64,000 nt of DNA from Rhizobium sp. CG5 (GCF_023701945.1 NZ_JABAEF010000008.1:225265-289264), one strand, 5' to 3'. Positions 1-9,826 are shown, numbered from the stretch's first letter. Translations and numbers: made by a program. Notes: generated by a model not told the origin, from the sequence alone.

Positions 1-671
1 GTGGTGATGAAGACCGGGCGCATCATCGGGATGATGATGAAGATATAGGTTCGCCACATCGGGATGCCGTCGATGCGCGAGGCCTTCCAGATATCCTCGT
101 CGATGCCGCGCAGGCCGGCCAGCATCAGGCACATGACCAGCCCGGTGCCCTGCCAGAGGGCCGCGATCAGGATGCCATAGATGACGATGTCGGAATTGTA
201 GAGCGGATCGAAGGCAAAGCTCGTCCAGCCCAGCGACCGCACCACGGATTGCACGCCAAATTCCGGATTGAGGATCCATTGCCAGACCAGGCCGGTGACG
301 ATGAAGGACAAGGCAAAGGGATAGAGAAAGATGGTGCGGAAGGTGTTTTCGAAGCGGATCTTCTGGTCCATCAGGGCCGCCAGCACGAAGCCGATGAGCA
401 GGCTGAACACCAGCGAGAAAAGCCCGTAGATCGCCAGGTTCTGGATCGACATGACCCAGCGGGGTGCCGCCCAGAGACGCTCGTACTGATCAAGCCCGGC
501 AAAGGATAGGCGCGGCAGGAGCTTGGAATTGGTGAAGGAATAGAACACCGTCCATAAGGTGCCGCCCAGAAAGATGACGACGGAGGTGATGATCATCGGG
601 ATGGAGGCAATCTTGGAATTCAGATTGCGCAGCCATTGGTTTGGCCGGCCGGCGCGCGCTTGGCCCGTCAT
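1..671 (-). CDS. Sugar ABC transporter permease (CUT1 type), 3' part cut by the window
   Basis: Inner-membrane permease of a carbohydrate ABC importer; only the first 223 codons lie in the window. The ATG at 671 is preceded by AGGAGG with an 8-nt spacer. The translation starts MTGQARAGRPNQWLRNLNSK and has several hydrophobic segments. Near the window edge is the cytoplasmic EAA-type loop that contacts the ATPase (DIWKASRIDGIPMWRTY). It follows the binding-protein gene at 851-2086 on the same strand, so the two form one importer operon that continues leftwards. Substrate is not determinable from sequence; sugar is inferred from family and from the LacI regulator. Confidence 0.9.
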   Translation of the reverse strand, partial: MTGQARAGRPNQWLRNLNSKIASIPMIITSVVIFLGGTLWTVFYSFTNSKLLPRLSFAGLDQYERLWAAPRWVMSIQNLAIYGLFSLVFSLLIGFVLAALMDQKIRFENTFRTIFLYPFALSFIVTGLVWQWILNPEFGVQSVVRSLGWTSFAFDPLYNSDIVIYGILIAALWQGTGLVMCLMLAGLRGIDEDIWKASRIDGIPMWRTYIFIIIPMMRPVFIT

Positions 672-800
672 GGGTTGGTCCTCCTGGCTCACAACGACTT
701 TGCTGATGGTGGCGACAGGTCAGCACACCGCGGCACGCTCTGCGAGCGATGGCGACGACCTGCCCGAGCCGGTCCCAGCGAAAGTGTTTCGGGTTCGATA

Positions 801-825
801 GCCGGCCCCGCCATGCGGGACCGGC
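801..825 (-). promoter_or_regulatory. Stem-loop between binding-protein and permease genes
   Basis: An 11-bp inverted repeat (GCCGGYCCCGC arms, one G-U pair, 3-nt loop) with no T-run lies in the 179-bp gap between the binding-protein stop and the permease start. Hairpins here are common in ABC importer operons, where they protect or attenuate mRNA so that the binding protein is made in excess. That role is inferred. Confidence 0.5.
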
Positions 826-850
826 CTTTCAAGACAACGAACCTTTACGT

Positions 851-2086
851 TCAGTCGGCGGCGGCAATGATGGCGGTGAAGCGCTTCTGCGCGTCGTCCG
901 GCGTCATCGTGGCCGTGGCAAAGAACTCCGAGAAAAGATCCTCGAGCTGCTTCTGGGTGTCGGCCGATACCAGCTGGTCGGTGCTGATGATGACATTGCC
1001 CTTGGCCAGGATATCAAGGCCCTTCTTCATGCAGTCGTTTGCCGTGGCCAGATCGACGTCGCCGCGAACCGGCAGCGAACCCTTCTTCAGGTTGAAGGCA
1101 ACTTGCGTCTTGGCGCTGACCAGGGTGGAGGCGAGAACCTCCTGGGCCTTGGACTTCTCCTCGTCCTTCAGGACCGGGAAGTAGAACGCGTCGCCACCCG
1201 TGGTGATGATCTCGTTGACGCCCAGACCGGGAAGGCAGGTATAGTCTTTGCCCGCCACCTGGCCGGCCAGCTGGAATTCACCCTGTGCCCAGTCGCCCAT
1301 GATCTGGCCGCCGGCCTTGCCGGTGATGACCATGTTGGTCGCCTGGTTCCAGTCCTGGACATTGCTGCCCTTGGACATGCGACGGGCATCGTCGGCGGCC
1401 TTGAAGACCTTGCCGATTTCAGGACCGCCCGCCATTTCGGTATCCTTGTCCTGGTAGACCTTGAGATAGGCGTCCTTGCCGCCGATCGCGATCATCAAGA
1501 CGCTGAAAGCACCGGTGGCCTGCCAGGGCTGGCTGCCGATGGCGAGCGGCTGGATGCCGGCCTTTTCGAGCGCCGGAGCGGCTGCGACGAACTCATCCCA
1601 GTTCTTCGGGACTTCGACGCCAGCGGTCTTGAAGGCCGCATTGGACAGCCACAGCCACTGCCAGGAATGGATGTTGACGGGGGCGCAATAGATCTTGCCG
1701 TCGATGGTGCAGGAGTCCAGCAGGCTGAGCGGACGAATGAACTCCTTCCACTTTTCCTTCTCCGCGACATCCGTCAGGTCGCGCATCAGGCCGGACTCGG
1801 CCAGTTCCTCGGCCTGGCGGCCGTGATTGAACTGGGTGGCGGCCATCGGGTCGCCGCCGGTGATGCGGCTGACCATGATCGGCCGGGCTGTCCCGCCCGA
1901 TCCGGCGATGGCGCCATCGATCCATTTGTTGCCGGTGGCATCGAATGCCTTGGCGAGTTCAGCGACCGCGGCCGCCTCCCCGCCCGATGTCCACCAATGG
2001 GTTACCTCCAGGTCGGCGGCATGGGCCGCCCCGAAAGGCAATACGACGCTTGCGGCTAAAGCTACCGCTACGCTACGAAAATTCAT
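851..2086 (-). CDS. Periplasmic sugar-binding protein of an ABC importer (family 1)
   Basis: 411-residue solute-binding protein. Residues 1-23 form a signal peptide ending AHA-AD. The mature protein opens with LEVTHWWTSGGEAAAV, the pattern of the glucose/mannose-type (GtsA-like) binding proteins in the extracellular family 1 group. It should capture the sugar in the periplasm and deliver it to the permease at 1-671. It is transcribed away from the LacI-type gene at 2535, which probably regulates it. Length is normal for the family. The exact sugar is unknown; glucose-, mannose- or glucoside-type hexoses are the likeliest by resemblance. Confidence 0.88.
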   Translation of the reverse strand: MNFRSVAVALAASVVLPFGAAHAADLEVTHWWTSGGEAAAVAELAKAFDATGNKWIDGAIAGSGGTARPIMVSRITGGDPMAATQFNHGRQAEELAESGLMRDLTDVAEKEKWKEFIRPLSLLDSCTIDGKIYCAPVNIHSWQWLWLSNAAFKTAGVEVPKNWDEFVAAAPALEKAGIQPLAIGSQPWQATGAFSVLMIAIGGKDAYLKVYQDKDTEMAGGPEIGKVFKAADDARRMSKGSNVQDWNQATNMVITGKAGGQIMGDWAQGEFQLAGQVAGKDYTCLPGLGVNEIITTGGDAFYFPVLKDEEKSKAQEVLASTLVSAKTQVAFNLKKGSLPVRGDVDLATANDCMKKGLDILAKGNVIISTDQLVSADTQKQLEDLFSEFFATATMTPDDAQKRFTAIIAAAD

Positions 2087-2534
2087 GAGTCTCCTCCCTC
2101 ACTGAAACGTTGCCGTAAAAACCTAGTCGAATCATTTTCGCGGCGCAACCACTCGGCGCGATTTTTTTCTGACTGACCTTTTATACCCGCCATGATTGTT
2201 TTTCGCGATCTGCCTCACATACTGCGGATGCGACTGTTTTTGCGCTGCCGCATCGATTTTAAGAGTTGAAATCGCTTCGTTAAAGCCATTTAACGGCTGA
2301 ATCGTCGTCATGAGAACAAAAACGGCATCTCGCGGCTGCACAACAACCTCGTCCCGTCCTTGCGACTCAACCTACGGTGTGATGCAGGCGTGTATGCGAA
2401 AAAAATGCTCGACAAAATTACTGTATCGTTACAGATTTGGTCTTTCCGGCAGTGACCCGAAAGGCAGCCGCACCCGTTTGCAGCAGGGGCCATGGCAACT
2501 ATAGTGACAATTTGCAGGCAGTGACGGGGTAGGC
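2087..2534. other. Divergent intergenic region with promoters for importer and regulator
   Basis: 448 bp between two divergently transcribed genes, more A+T-rich than its surroundings. It should hold both promoters. Apart from the palindrome at 2421-2434 no gene or RNA is recognised; short reading frames here lack convincing ribosome sites and protein-like composition. Confidence 0.6.
2421..2434. promoter_or_regulatory. Candidate LacI-family operator
   Basis: CTGTATCGTTACAG is a near-perfect palindrome centred on CG (one mismatched pair), the shape of many LacI/GalR-family operators. It lies 101 bp before the LacI-type start and about 335 bp upstream of the binding-protein gene. Assignment to the adjacent regulator is inferred. 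Confidence 0.4.
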
Positions 2535-3578
2535 ATGAAACAGGAATTCGAGGGTGACAAGGCCGGCATCGAGGCGACGTCACGGGAGCGGCCAACGCTC
2601 AAGACCATCGCTTTCATGACGGGGCTCGGCATTACCACCGTCTCGCGCGCCCTGAAGGATGCCCCCGATATCGGCGCGGAAACCAAGCAGCGGGTGCGCA
2701 TGGTGGCCCGGCAACTGGGCTACCAGCCGAACCGCGCCGGCGTGCGCCTCCGGACCGGCAAGACCAATGTCATCGCGCTCGTGCTCAGCGTCGATGAAGA
2801 GGTCATGGGGCTGACCTCCAACCTGGTGTTCGGCATTTCGGAAGTGCTCAACAGCACGTCCTATCATCTGGTCGTGACGCCCCATTCCAACAGCCGCGAC
2901 CCGATGGTGCCGATCCGCTACATTCTCGATACCGGCTCCGCCGACGGCGTGATCATCTCGCGCATGGAGCCGAACGATCCGCGCGTGCGGCTCTTGACCG
3001 AGCGGCACATGCCCTTTGCCACCCATGGCCGCACCGATATGGGGATCGTCCACCCCTTTCACGATTTCGACAACGAGCGCTTTGGACGCGAGGCAGTGGA
3101 GCGGCTGGCGGCCAAGGGCTGTCAGCGCATTGCCATCCTGATGCCGCCACCGCAGCTGACCTTCTGGTCCCATACGCGGGCCGGCTATCTCGCCGGGCTG
3201 AAGTCAACGGGATGTGAAGAGGTCGCCATCCCTGCGGTCAACATCGACTCGCGGCTGGCGGCTATCCGCGATGCGGTGGAACAGGTGATGCAGGGGCCAG
3301 ATGCGCCGGACGGCTTCATCTCCTGCAGCGGCAATTCCACGATCGCGGTGATGGCCGGTATCGAGGCGGCAGGAAAGGCGATCGGCAAAGATGTCGAGCT
3401 GGTCTCGAAACAGAACAGCGGCATCCTCAACTGGATCCGGCCGGAGATCATCACCATGAACGAAGATATCCGGACCGCCGGACGGGAACTGGCCAAGGCG
3501 GTGATCGGCCAGATCGATGGTGCCGGCCCGCTGACGCTGCAAAGCATCAGCGAACCGAGTTGGACGACAATGGCCTGA
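2535..3578 (+). CDS. LacI-family transcriptional regulator
   Basis: 347 residues. An N-terminal helix-turn-helix at about residues 22-42 ([20 protein letters not shown]) is followed by the hinge region and a periplasmic-binding-protein-like ligand domain (about 65-345). It is divergent from the sugar importer, so it probably represses or controls that operon in response to the imported sugar. The extra ~20 residues before the HTH are longer than in the LacI core; the ribosome site (GGGGTAGGC) before this ATG is only moderate. It converges on gnd with a 35-bp gap. Confidence 0.9.
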   Translation: MKQEFEGDKAGIEATSRERPTLKTIAFMTGLGITTVSRALKDAPDIGAETKQRVRMVARQLGYQPNRAGVRLRTGKTNVIALVLSVDEEVMGLTSNLVFGISEVLNSTSYHLVVTPHSNSRDPMVPIRYILDTGSADGVIISRMEPNDPRVRLLTERHMPFATHGRTDMGIVHPFHDFDNERFGREAVERLAAKGCQRIAILMPPPQLTFWSHTRAGYLAGLKSTGCEEVAIPAVNIDSRLAAIRDAVEQVMQGPDAPDGFISCSGNSTIAVMAGIEAAGKAIGKDVELVSKQNSGILNWIRPEIITMNEDIRTAGRELAKAVIGQIDGAGPLTLQSISEPSWTTMA

Positions 3579-3585
3579 GGGCCAA

Positions 3586-3606
3586 ACCGGGAAACTGAGG
3601 CCCGGT
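3586..3606. terminator. Hairpin between convergent lacI-type gene and gnd
   Basis: ACCGGG and CCCGGT arms with a 9-nt loop lie in the short gap between two convergent genes. There is no T-run, so it may only be an mRNA 3'-end structure for either transcript. Confidence 0.35.
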
Positions 3607-3613
3607 GCGGGGT

Positions 3614-5041
3614 TTACACCGCCCCGCTGCCCCAGGGACCATGCGGCCGGTCGACGCCGTCGAGGCGCTCGAAGCCATGGGCGCCGAAGAAGTCACGCTG
3701 CGCCTGGATCAGGTTGGCCGTGCCGCGACCGCGCCGATAGGAATCGAAATAGGACAGCGCCGATGAGAGGGCCGGAACGGGCAGACCGTTCAGCGCCGCA
3801 TAGGAGACGACCCGACGCAGCGCGCCATCGGTGTCCTTGACCATCTTGGCGAAGGCCGGCGTGACGATCAGGTTGGCGACATCCGGTTCCTTGGTGAAGG
3901 CCGAGGTGATCTCGTCGAGGAACTGCGAGCGGATGATGCAGCCAGCCCGCCAGATGCGGGCGATGGTCGGCATCGGCAGAGACCAGCCGAACTCCTTGGA
4001 GGCTGTCGCCATCACGGCAAAGCCCTGGGCATAGGCGGCAATCTTTGCGGCCAGCAGCGCATTTTCCAGATCGGCGAGGAAGGCCATGCCGTCATGGGTC
4101 TGACCCTGGACTTTCGGTGGCAGGCCAAAGATCTTTTCGGCGGCCAGACGCTCCTGGCGCTGCGAGGAGAGCACACGGCCGGCGACGGCCGCCTCGATGG
4201 CGGTGGCGGCGACGCCCATGTTCTGCGCCTCGATCACCGACCACTTGCCGGTACCCTTCTGGCCGGCGCTGTCAAGGATGACATCGACCATCGGCTTGCC
4301 GGTGACCGGATCGCTGGCCTTCAGCACCTTTTCGCTGATTTCGATCAGGTAGGAATTGAGCCGGCCGGTGTTCCACTGACCGAAGACATCGCCGATCGCC
4401 GTGGCGCTCATGCCGAGGCCATCGCGCAGGATGCCGTAGATTTCGGCGATCATCTGCATGTCGGCATATTCGATGCCGTTGTGGATGGTTTTCACGAAAT
4501 GGCCGGCGCCGTCATTGCCGAGCCAGGCGACGCAGGGGTCATCGTTGAATTTGGCGGAGATCGAAGTCAGCACCGGCTCGACCCGCTTCCAGCTGTCCTC
4601 GGTGCCGCCAACCATGATCGAGGGACCATGGCGGGCGCCCTCCTCGCCACCCGACACGCCCATGCCGATAAAGGTCAGGCCGCTGTCCTTCAGCGCATCG
4701 AACCGGCGGATCGTATCGCGGAAATTGGCATTGCCGGCGTCGATCATGATGTCGTTGGCGGACAGATGCGGCTTCAGGAGGTCCATCTGCTGGTCGACGG
4801 CGTCGCCGGCCTTGATCATGATAATGATCGGGCGTGGCGGACGAATGGCCTCGACGAATTCCTCGATCGTGGCGCAACCGATGATATTGCCGGCGAGATC
4901 ACCGGCTTCGGCGACGAATTCCGCAGTCCGTGCCGGTGTCCGGTTGAACACTGCGATCCGGTTGCCCTTTTCCGCAATGTTCAGGGCAAGGTTCGATCCC
5001 ATGACGCCGAGGCCGATCAATCCGATTTCCGCCTTTTGCAT
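3614..5041 (-). CDS. gnd: 6-phosphogluconate dehydrogenase (decarboxylating)
   Basis: 475 residues, normal family length. It oxidises 6-phosphogluconate to ribulose-5-phosphate and CO2 with NADP in the cytosolic pentose phosphate pathway. The N-terminal Rossmann motif is IGLIGLGVMGSNLALN; the catalytic-region motif GVSGGEEGARHGPSIM and the C-terminal all-helical domain are present. The ATG at 5041 is chosen over one 27 nt upstream because it has GGAG eight bases before it and gives the usual MQKAEIGLIG start. The neighbouring sugar importer and regulator suggest a local sugar-use module, but it has its own promoter region. Confidence 0.96.
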   Translation of the reverse strand: MQKAEIGLIGLGVMGSNLALNIAEKGNRIAVFNRTPARTAEFVAEAGDLAGNIIGCATIEEFVEAIRPPRPIIIMIKAGDAVDQQMDLLKPHLSANDIMIDAGNANFRDTIRRFDALKDSGLTFIGMGVSGGEEGARHGPSIMVGGTEDSWKRVEPVLTSISAKFNDDPCVAWLGNDGAGHFVKTIHNGIEYADMQMIAEIYGILRDGLGMSATAIGDVFGQWNTGRLNSYLIEISEKVLKASDPVTGKPMVDVILDSAGQKGTGKWSVIEAQNMGVAATAIEAAVAGRVLSSQRQERLAAEKIFGLPPKVQGQTHDGMAFLADLENALLAAKIAAYAQGFAVMATASKEFGWSLPMPTIARIWRAGCIIRSQFLDEITSAFTKEPDVANLIVTPAFAKMVKDTDGALRRVVSYAALNGLPVPALSSALSYFDSYRRGRGTANLIQAQRDFFGAHGFERLDGVDRPHGPWGSGAV

Positions 5042-5175
5042 CCCGCTTCTCCATTTCCATTGAAACATGTCAAATCAAGGTGGCTTTTGTGGCACTCCTT
5101 GGACGACGCGGCAAGGGCTGCGGCGCGATGAGACGTAAACACAGTTTCTAAAAAAACGGATGAAACAGAGACGGG

Positions 5176-5214
5176 AGAAAAGGATCATGCCGCCGCAATC
5201 GGCTCCCTTTTCTT
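5176..5214 (-). terminator. Possible terminator after ccoS
   Basis: AGAAAAGGGA pairs imperfectly with TCCTTTTCT across a ~20-nt spacer, 20-60 bp after the ccoS stop on the minus strand. The loop is large and the T-run short, so this is a weak call. Confidence 0.3.
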
Positions 5215-5235
5215 ACAGCATGGGATCGCTGATCG

Positions 5236-5391
5236 TCAGGGCGACGGACGGTCGTCGTCGTCATCCAGGGCGCGCCAGGCTGCCCCGTCGAGATCTTCGT
5301 ACTGGCCGCTCTTCAACGACCAGAGAAAGGCAAACAGGCCCAGACCGCCCAGAAACAGGGCGATCGGAATGAGATAGACGAGCATGTTCAT
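5236..5391 (-). CDS. ccoS: cbb3 oxidase maturation protein CcoS/FixS
   Basis: 51-residue protein beginning MNMLVYLIPIALFLGGLGLF with one membrane segment (about 4-24), then SLKSGQYEDLDG and an aspartate-rich tail, the usual CcoS layout. CcoS is needed for cofactor loading of the cbb3 oxidase. The start overlaps the ccoI stop as ATGA, so it is the last gene of the ccoGHIS operon. Confidence 0.93.
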   Translation of the reverse strand: MNMLVYLIPIALFLGGLGLFAFLWSLKSGQYEDLDGAAWRALDDDDDRPSP

Positions 5392-7694
5392 GAGGCAAGC
5401 CTTGGTCCGGCGGCCACCACCGGCGGAAGGCGCAGCTCACCGGCCTCCGTCGACGGCTTGAGGCTCAGACGGTTCAGCCGCAGGGCATTGACCACGACGA
5501 TGATCGACGAGGTCGACATGGCGATCGAGGCGATCAGCGGCGTTGCATAGCCGGCCAGAGCGATCGGCACGGCAATGACGTTATAGCCGATCGCCAGGGC
5601 AAAATTCTCGCGAATCAGCCGGCCGGCGCGACGCGACGCCTCGATGGCAAAGGGCACGGCCTCGAGGTTTTCGTGCATGAAGACGAAATCGGCAGCCTGG
5701 CGGCCGACATCGGCGGCGGTGGCCGGTGCGATCGACACATGGGCGGCCGACAATGCCGGGGCGTCGTTGATGCCGTCGCCCACCATCAGCAGCTTGCGGC
5801 CACGGTCGCGGGCCTCTGTGCAGGCCTCGGCCTTGTCGCGCGGCGACAGGCCGGCCCGCCATTGATCGATGCCGAGACGGCTGCTGAGTGCGGCCACCAC
5901 GGCCGGCCGGTCACCGGACAGAATTCCGACGGCAAAGCCCTTGCGCTTGAGGTCCGACACCGCCTTCTGGGCACCGGCGCGCAGCGTGTCCTCGAACTGG
6001 AAGGTCTGCAGCTCCACCCCGTCCAGCGACAGCACGACCTCGGACAGGGAGGCTGGATCTGCAGCCGCATCATCCGCTTGACCACAGGCAAAGCGACGAT
6101 TGCCAAGCCGATAGAGGCCCTCGGGACCTTGCGCCTCGACGCCGGAGCCGGGGATCTCGCGAACGCCGTCGAAATATTGCATGACGCCTTCGGCGGCCCG
6201 GAAGATGGCCCGCGACAGCGGGTGACGGGACAGCGACGCGAGGCCGGCGGCAATGGCGAGATTCTGCGCGCTGATCTCGGATCGATTGACCAGCCGCGGC
6301 CGGCCGAGCGTCAGGGTTCCCGTCTTGTCGAAGGCGATGGTGTCGATCTCGGCCAGCCGTTCCATGGCCGAGCCGTCCTTGACCATGATGCCGTGCTTGA
6401 ACAGGCGGCCTGCCGCCACGACCTGCACGACCGGAACGGCCAGGCCCAATGCGCAGGGGCAGGTGATGATCAGCACGGCGATGGAAACCAGCATGGCATG
6501 CTTCCAGTCGCCGTCATAAAGCCCCCAGGACACGAAGGCGGTGATGGCCAGCAGATGCACGGCGGGAGAATAGTATTGCGCGGCCCGGTCGGCGATGCGG
6601 CGATAGCGCGCCCTGCCCCCTTCGGCGGCCTCCATCAGGCGGACGATCTCCGACAGGAAGGAATTCTGCGCCGTCGCGGTCGCCGAAATCGTCAGCGAAC
6701 CGGTCAGGCTCAGGGTGCCGGCCTGCACCGCAGAGCCCACCGACACCGGCAGCGGCGCGCTTTCGCCATTGACGATCGAGACATCCATGTCGGTGGCCCC
6801 GGCAGTCACCATGCCGTCGACCGGCACCCGTTCGCCGGCTGTTATGGCGATGTGATCGCCGACCTTGATGTCCTCGACGGGACGATATTCGCGCGTCCGG
6901 TCGGCATGGACGACCATGGCGCCGCGCGGGCTGAGCCGGGCCAGACCGCTGATCGCCGAGCGGGCCTTTTCGCGCATGATATGGTCGAGCGTCCGGCCGA
7001 TCAACAGGAAGAACAGCAGCGACACCGTGGCATCGAACCAGGCATGCTCGCCATGGTGGATCGTCTCCCAGAGCGAAACGAAATAGGACAGCGTGATGGC
7101 CAGCGCGATCGGCACGTCCATATTGGTGCGGCCGTGGCGAAGGGCGTTCCAGGCCGACTGGTAGAAGAAGCGGCCCGCATAGATCAGGGCCGGTGCGGCG
7201 ATCATCGCCGAGATCCAGTGAAACATGTCGCGGGACGATGCATCGGCGCCCGACCAGACCGAGACCGACAGAAGCATGATATTGGTGGCGGCAAAGCCGG
7301 AGACGGCAACGGCGCGGATCAGCTTGTTGCGCAGCTCGTCGGATGCCCCCTCCGCCGCGGTAAACAGGTGGGATTCGTAACCGCTCGCCGCAATCGCCCG
7401 CACGATGACGGTCGGATCGGTCGGGATGTCGCCGACCTTGTCCTTCCAGACCACGGCAACGCGCTTGGAGGAGAGATTGACGCGGGCCCGCTCGACTTCC
7501 GGCAAGCCCCGCAAGGCTCTCTCCAGGGTCGAGATGCAGGCGCCGCAATAGACGGCGGGGACGCTCAGGTCGACCTGCCACAGCCCGTCGCCCAGATCAC
7601 GGCTCGAAAGCCGCAGTTCCTCCGGAGATGGCAGGCCATGGCTGGCCCGCTCGATATCCAGTGCCCCTTCCGATCCCGCAGCACAGCAGCTCAT
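5388..7694 (-). CDS. ccoI: Copper-transporting P1B-type ATPase for cbb3 oxidase assembly
   Basis: 768 residues, FixI/CcoI family. It moves copper across the inner membrane for the CuB centre of the cbb3 oxidase. Seen in order: a cysteine-rich start (MSCCAAG), a heavy-metal-binding domain with VYCGAC near residue 50, paired membrane helices, the TGES-type actuator loop (NGESAPLPV), the ion-path motif ITCPCALGLAVP, the phosphorylation site FDKTGTLT and the hinge GDGINDAPAL. All ATPase signature residues are present. ATGA overlaps at both ends with ccoH and ccoS show translational coupling. Confidence 0.96.
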   Translation of the reverse strand: MSCCAAGSEGALDIERASHGLPSPEELRLSSRDLGDGLWQVDLSVPAVYCGACISTLERALRGLPEVERARVNLSSKRVAVVWKDKVGDIPTDPTVIVRAIAASGYESHLFTAAEGASDELRNKLIRAVAVSGFAATNIMLLSVSVWSGADASSRDMFHWISAMIAAPALIYAGRFFYQSAWNALRHGRTNMDVPIALAITLSYFVSLWETIHHGEHAWFDATVSLLFFLLIGRTLDHIMREKARSAISGLARLSPRGAMVVHADRTREYRPVEDIKVGDHIAITAGERVPVDGMVTAGATDMDVSIVNGESAPLPVSVGSAVQAGTLSLTGSLTISATATAQNSFLSEIVRLMEAAEGGRARYRRIADRAAQYYSPAVHLLAITAFVSWGLYDGDWKHAMLVSIAVLIITCPCALGLAVPVVQVVAAGRLFKHGIMVKDGSAMERLAEIDTIAFDKTGTLTLGRPRLVNRSEISAQNLAIAAGLASLSRHPLSRAIFRAAEGVMQYFDGVREIPGSGVEAQGPEGLYRLGNRRFACGQADDAAADPASLSEVVLSLDGVELQTFQFEDTLRAGAQKAVSDLKRKGFAVGILSGDRPAVVAALSSRLGIDQWRAGLSPRDKAEACTEARDRGRKLLMVGDGINDAPALSAAHVSIAPATAADVGRQAADFVFMHENLEAVPFAIEASRRAGRLIRENFALAIGYNVIAVPIALAGYATPLIASIAMSTSSIIVVVNALRLNRLSLKPSTEAGELRLPPVVAAGPRLAS

Positions 7695-8188
7695 TTGGCC
7701 TCTCCGATCACGGCGATGCGATTGGCCTCGTGCATGATGATCTTGTCACCCTTGACGGCGATCACCTCGACGATCCAGTGGCCGGGCAGGACCTCATGGC
7801 TGGCCGTGTAGCGACCATTGCCGACCGGCTGCATCTCGGCGATGAAATCCTGGTGCTCGCCGACCGGACGCTTGAAATGCGCCGTGACCTTGTCCGCCTC
7901 GACCGGGCCGCGGTCGGGGATGGCCAGTTCATAGAGGATTTCGCCCTTCGACACCGTCAGCTTTCCCCTAATGCCGGTTGCCAGCATGTCGCGGATCGAC
8001 GCCGCCTTGCCATTGAATTCCTGGCTGGCGATATAGGTGTTCTGGACGACGAGGCCGCTCCAGGTCGACGTCGCGAAATAGGCCATGGTCAGGTTGACGG
8101 TGATGATCGTTCCGAAAAACAGGAACAACACCCCGAACATGTGCCATCCGGTGAAGACGAAGCCGGCTTTCTCCTGTCTCGCACTCAT
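7691..8188 (-). CDS. ccoH: cbb3 oxidase assembly protein CcoH/FixH
   Basis: 165 residues with one N-terminal membrane helix (about 13-38, FTGWHMFGVLFLFFGTIITV) and a periplasmic domain ending EANRIAVIGEAK. FixH-family proteins assist assembly of the cbb3 complex together with CcoG, CcoI and CcoS. The start MSARQEKAGF at 8188 overlaps the ccoG stop by four bases; an in-frame start 96 nt upstream would lie inside ccoG and lacks the family pattern. Confidence 0.93.
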   Translation of the reverse strand: MSARQEKAGFVFTGWHMFGVLFLFFGTIITVNLTMAYFATSTWSGLVVQNTYIASQEFNGKAASIRDMLATGIRGKLTVSKGEILYELAIPDRGPVEADKVTAHFKRPVGEHQDFIAEMQPVGNGRYTASHEVLPGHWIVEVIAVKGDKIIMHEANRIAVIGEAK

Positions 8189-9771
8189 TTCTTGACTCCT
8201 GGTCCGTTGAAGACAGCGGTATAGACATCCTGTTCTTCGCTCGCGGCATCCTTGGCAATGACGCGGAACTCCTCCGAGGTCCATGCCACCTGATCGCCCG
8301 GCATCGTCACGAAGACTTTCAAAGTCGTCGCTTCATCGGGCTCGACCGAGACCGAGAACGAACGCACTTCGTCCGCCGCAAGACCGTTCACCTTCATCAC
8401 CGCATCCGGCAGGCCGTCAATCGACACGATGATATTGCGCGGTTCGGGGATCATGTTCAAGATGCGAACGGTATACCCATTGCGGATCGAACCATCGGAT
8501 TCCAGCACATATTGCGGGTTGCGATCGTGCAGCACATTGAGCTCGAGCCGGTCGCGACCGAGCAGCGCCACCACGAGACCGGCACCGACGGCCAGCCACA
8601 CACCCATATACAGCAGCGTGCGGGCGCGCAGGATGACGCGCCAGTTGAAATGACGGATCTTGTCGCTGAAGCGGCCGTCCGGCGTGCGGACATTTTCCGG
8701 TATGATCGCGGTTGTGCCATTGTTGGTGGCCAGCGCCATATTGCCCTGATACTCGTCCAGCGTCGCATAGGCGATCAGGCCGCGCGGCTTGCCGATCTTG
8801 TCCATCACGCCATCGCAGGCGTCGATGCACAGCGCGCAGGTGATGCATTCGAGCTGCTGGCCGTCACGGATGTCGATCCCCATGGGACAGACCGCCACGC
8901 AGGCATTGCAGTCGACGCAATCGCCGATGCTTTCGCCGGCAGCGGCCGCCTTCTTGGCATGGCGGGTGCGCGGCTCGCCGCGCCAGTCGTTATAGGTGAC
9001 GACCAGCGAATCTTCATCGAGCATGGCTGCTTGGATACGCGGCCACGGGCACATGTAGATGCAGACCTGCTCGCGCATCAGGCCGCCGAAGACATAGGTC
9101 GTGGCGGTGAGGACGGCGACGGTCAAGTATGCCACCGGTGCGGCATTGCCCTCGATGAACTCCATCGCCAGATCAGGCGCGTCGGCAAAATAGAAGATCC
9201 AGGCACCGCCGGTCAGCACCGCGACGGCCAGCCAGACGGCATGCTTGGTCACTCGCTTCCAGATCTTGTCGAAGGTCCAGGGCGCGGTCTCGAGCTTGAT
9301 GCGCGCATTGCGGTCGCCCTCAATGAACCGCTCGATCACCAGGAACAGATCGACCCACACCGTCTGGGGACAGGTATAGCCGCACCAGGCGCGCCCGACC
9401 GCGGACGTGATCAGGAAGAGGCCGAAGCCTGCCATGACCAGCAGGCCGGCCACGAAGATGAATTCCTGCGGCCAGATCTCGATGAAGAAGAAATAGAATC
9501 GACGGTGGGCCAGATCGATCAGCACGGCCTGATCCGGCGCATAGGCGCCGCGATCCCAGCGCAGCCAGGGCGTCAGGTAGTAGATGCCGAGCGTGACCAG
9601 CATCACCAGCCACTTGAATTGCCGGAAACGCCCGGAGGCGCGCTTGGGGAAGATCTTGGCGCGGGCTTCATAAAGCGGACGACGGGTCTTGGCCGAGTTG
9701 ACCGCCTCCGCATCCGAACGTTCGATTTCGGCGGATGCCGCCGCCCTGTCATTGGCTTCCTGCAAGTTCAT
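8185..9771 (-). CDS. ccoG: cbb3 oxidase accessory ferredoxin-like protein CcoG/FixG
   Basis: 528-residue polytopic protein. It carries two [4Fe-4S]-type cysteine clusters (CVDCNACVAVCPMGID and CITCALCIDACD), several membrane helices and a C-terminal immunoglobulin-like periplasmic domain (about 420-525). FixG/CcoG family members act as cupric reductases in cbb3 assembly. First gene of ccoGHIS, with a ribosome site AGAGG before the ATG and an anaerobox 56 bp upstream. Confidence 0.95.
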   Translation of the reverse strand: MNLQEANDRAAASAEIERSDAEAVNSAKTRRPLYEARAKIFPKRASGRFRQFKWLVMLVTLGIYYLTPWLRWDRGAYAPDQAVLIDLAHRRFYFFFIEIWPQEFIFVAGLLVMAGFGLFLITSAVGRAWCGYTCPQTVWVDLFLVIERFIEGDRNARIKLETAPWTFDKIWKRVTKHAVWLAVAVLTGGAWIFYFADAPDLAMEFIEGNAAPVAYLTVAVLTATTYVFGGLMREQVCIYMCPWPRIQAAMLDEDSLVVTYNDWRGEPRTRHAKKAAAAGESIGDCVDCNACVAVCPMGIDIRDGQQLECITCALCIDACDGVMDKIGKPRGLIAYATLDEYQGNMALATNNGTTAIIPENVRTPDGRFSDKIRHFNWRVILRARTLLYMGVWLAVGAGLVVALLGRDRLELNVLHDRNPQYVLESDGSIRNGYTVRILNMIPEPRNIIVSIDGLPDAVMKVNGLAADEVRSFSVSVEPDEATTLKVFVTMPGDQVAWTSEEFRVIAKDAASEEQDVYTAVFNGPGVKK

Positions 9772-9826
9772 TGGAAAGGACCTCTCGTTCTGGCGCTTCT
9801 TGTCCCAGTTCCGTTCTTATCCCGCC

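Noticed and set aside
2132..2341. 69-codon basic open frame in the importer/regulator gap
   Set aside because: Lys/Arg-rich reading of A+T-rich promoter DNA with no ribosome site or family resemblance.
5673..7811. 712-codon plus-strand frame across ccoI
   Set aside because: Antisense shadow of ccoI, which has all P-type ATPase motifs.
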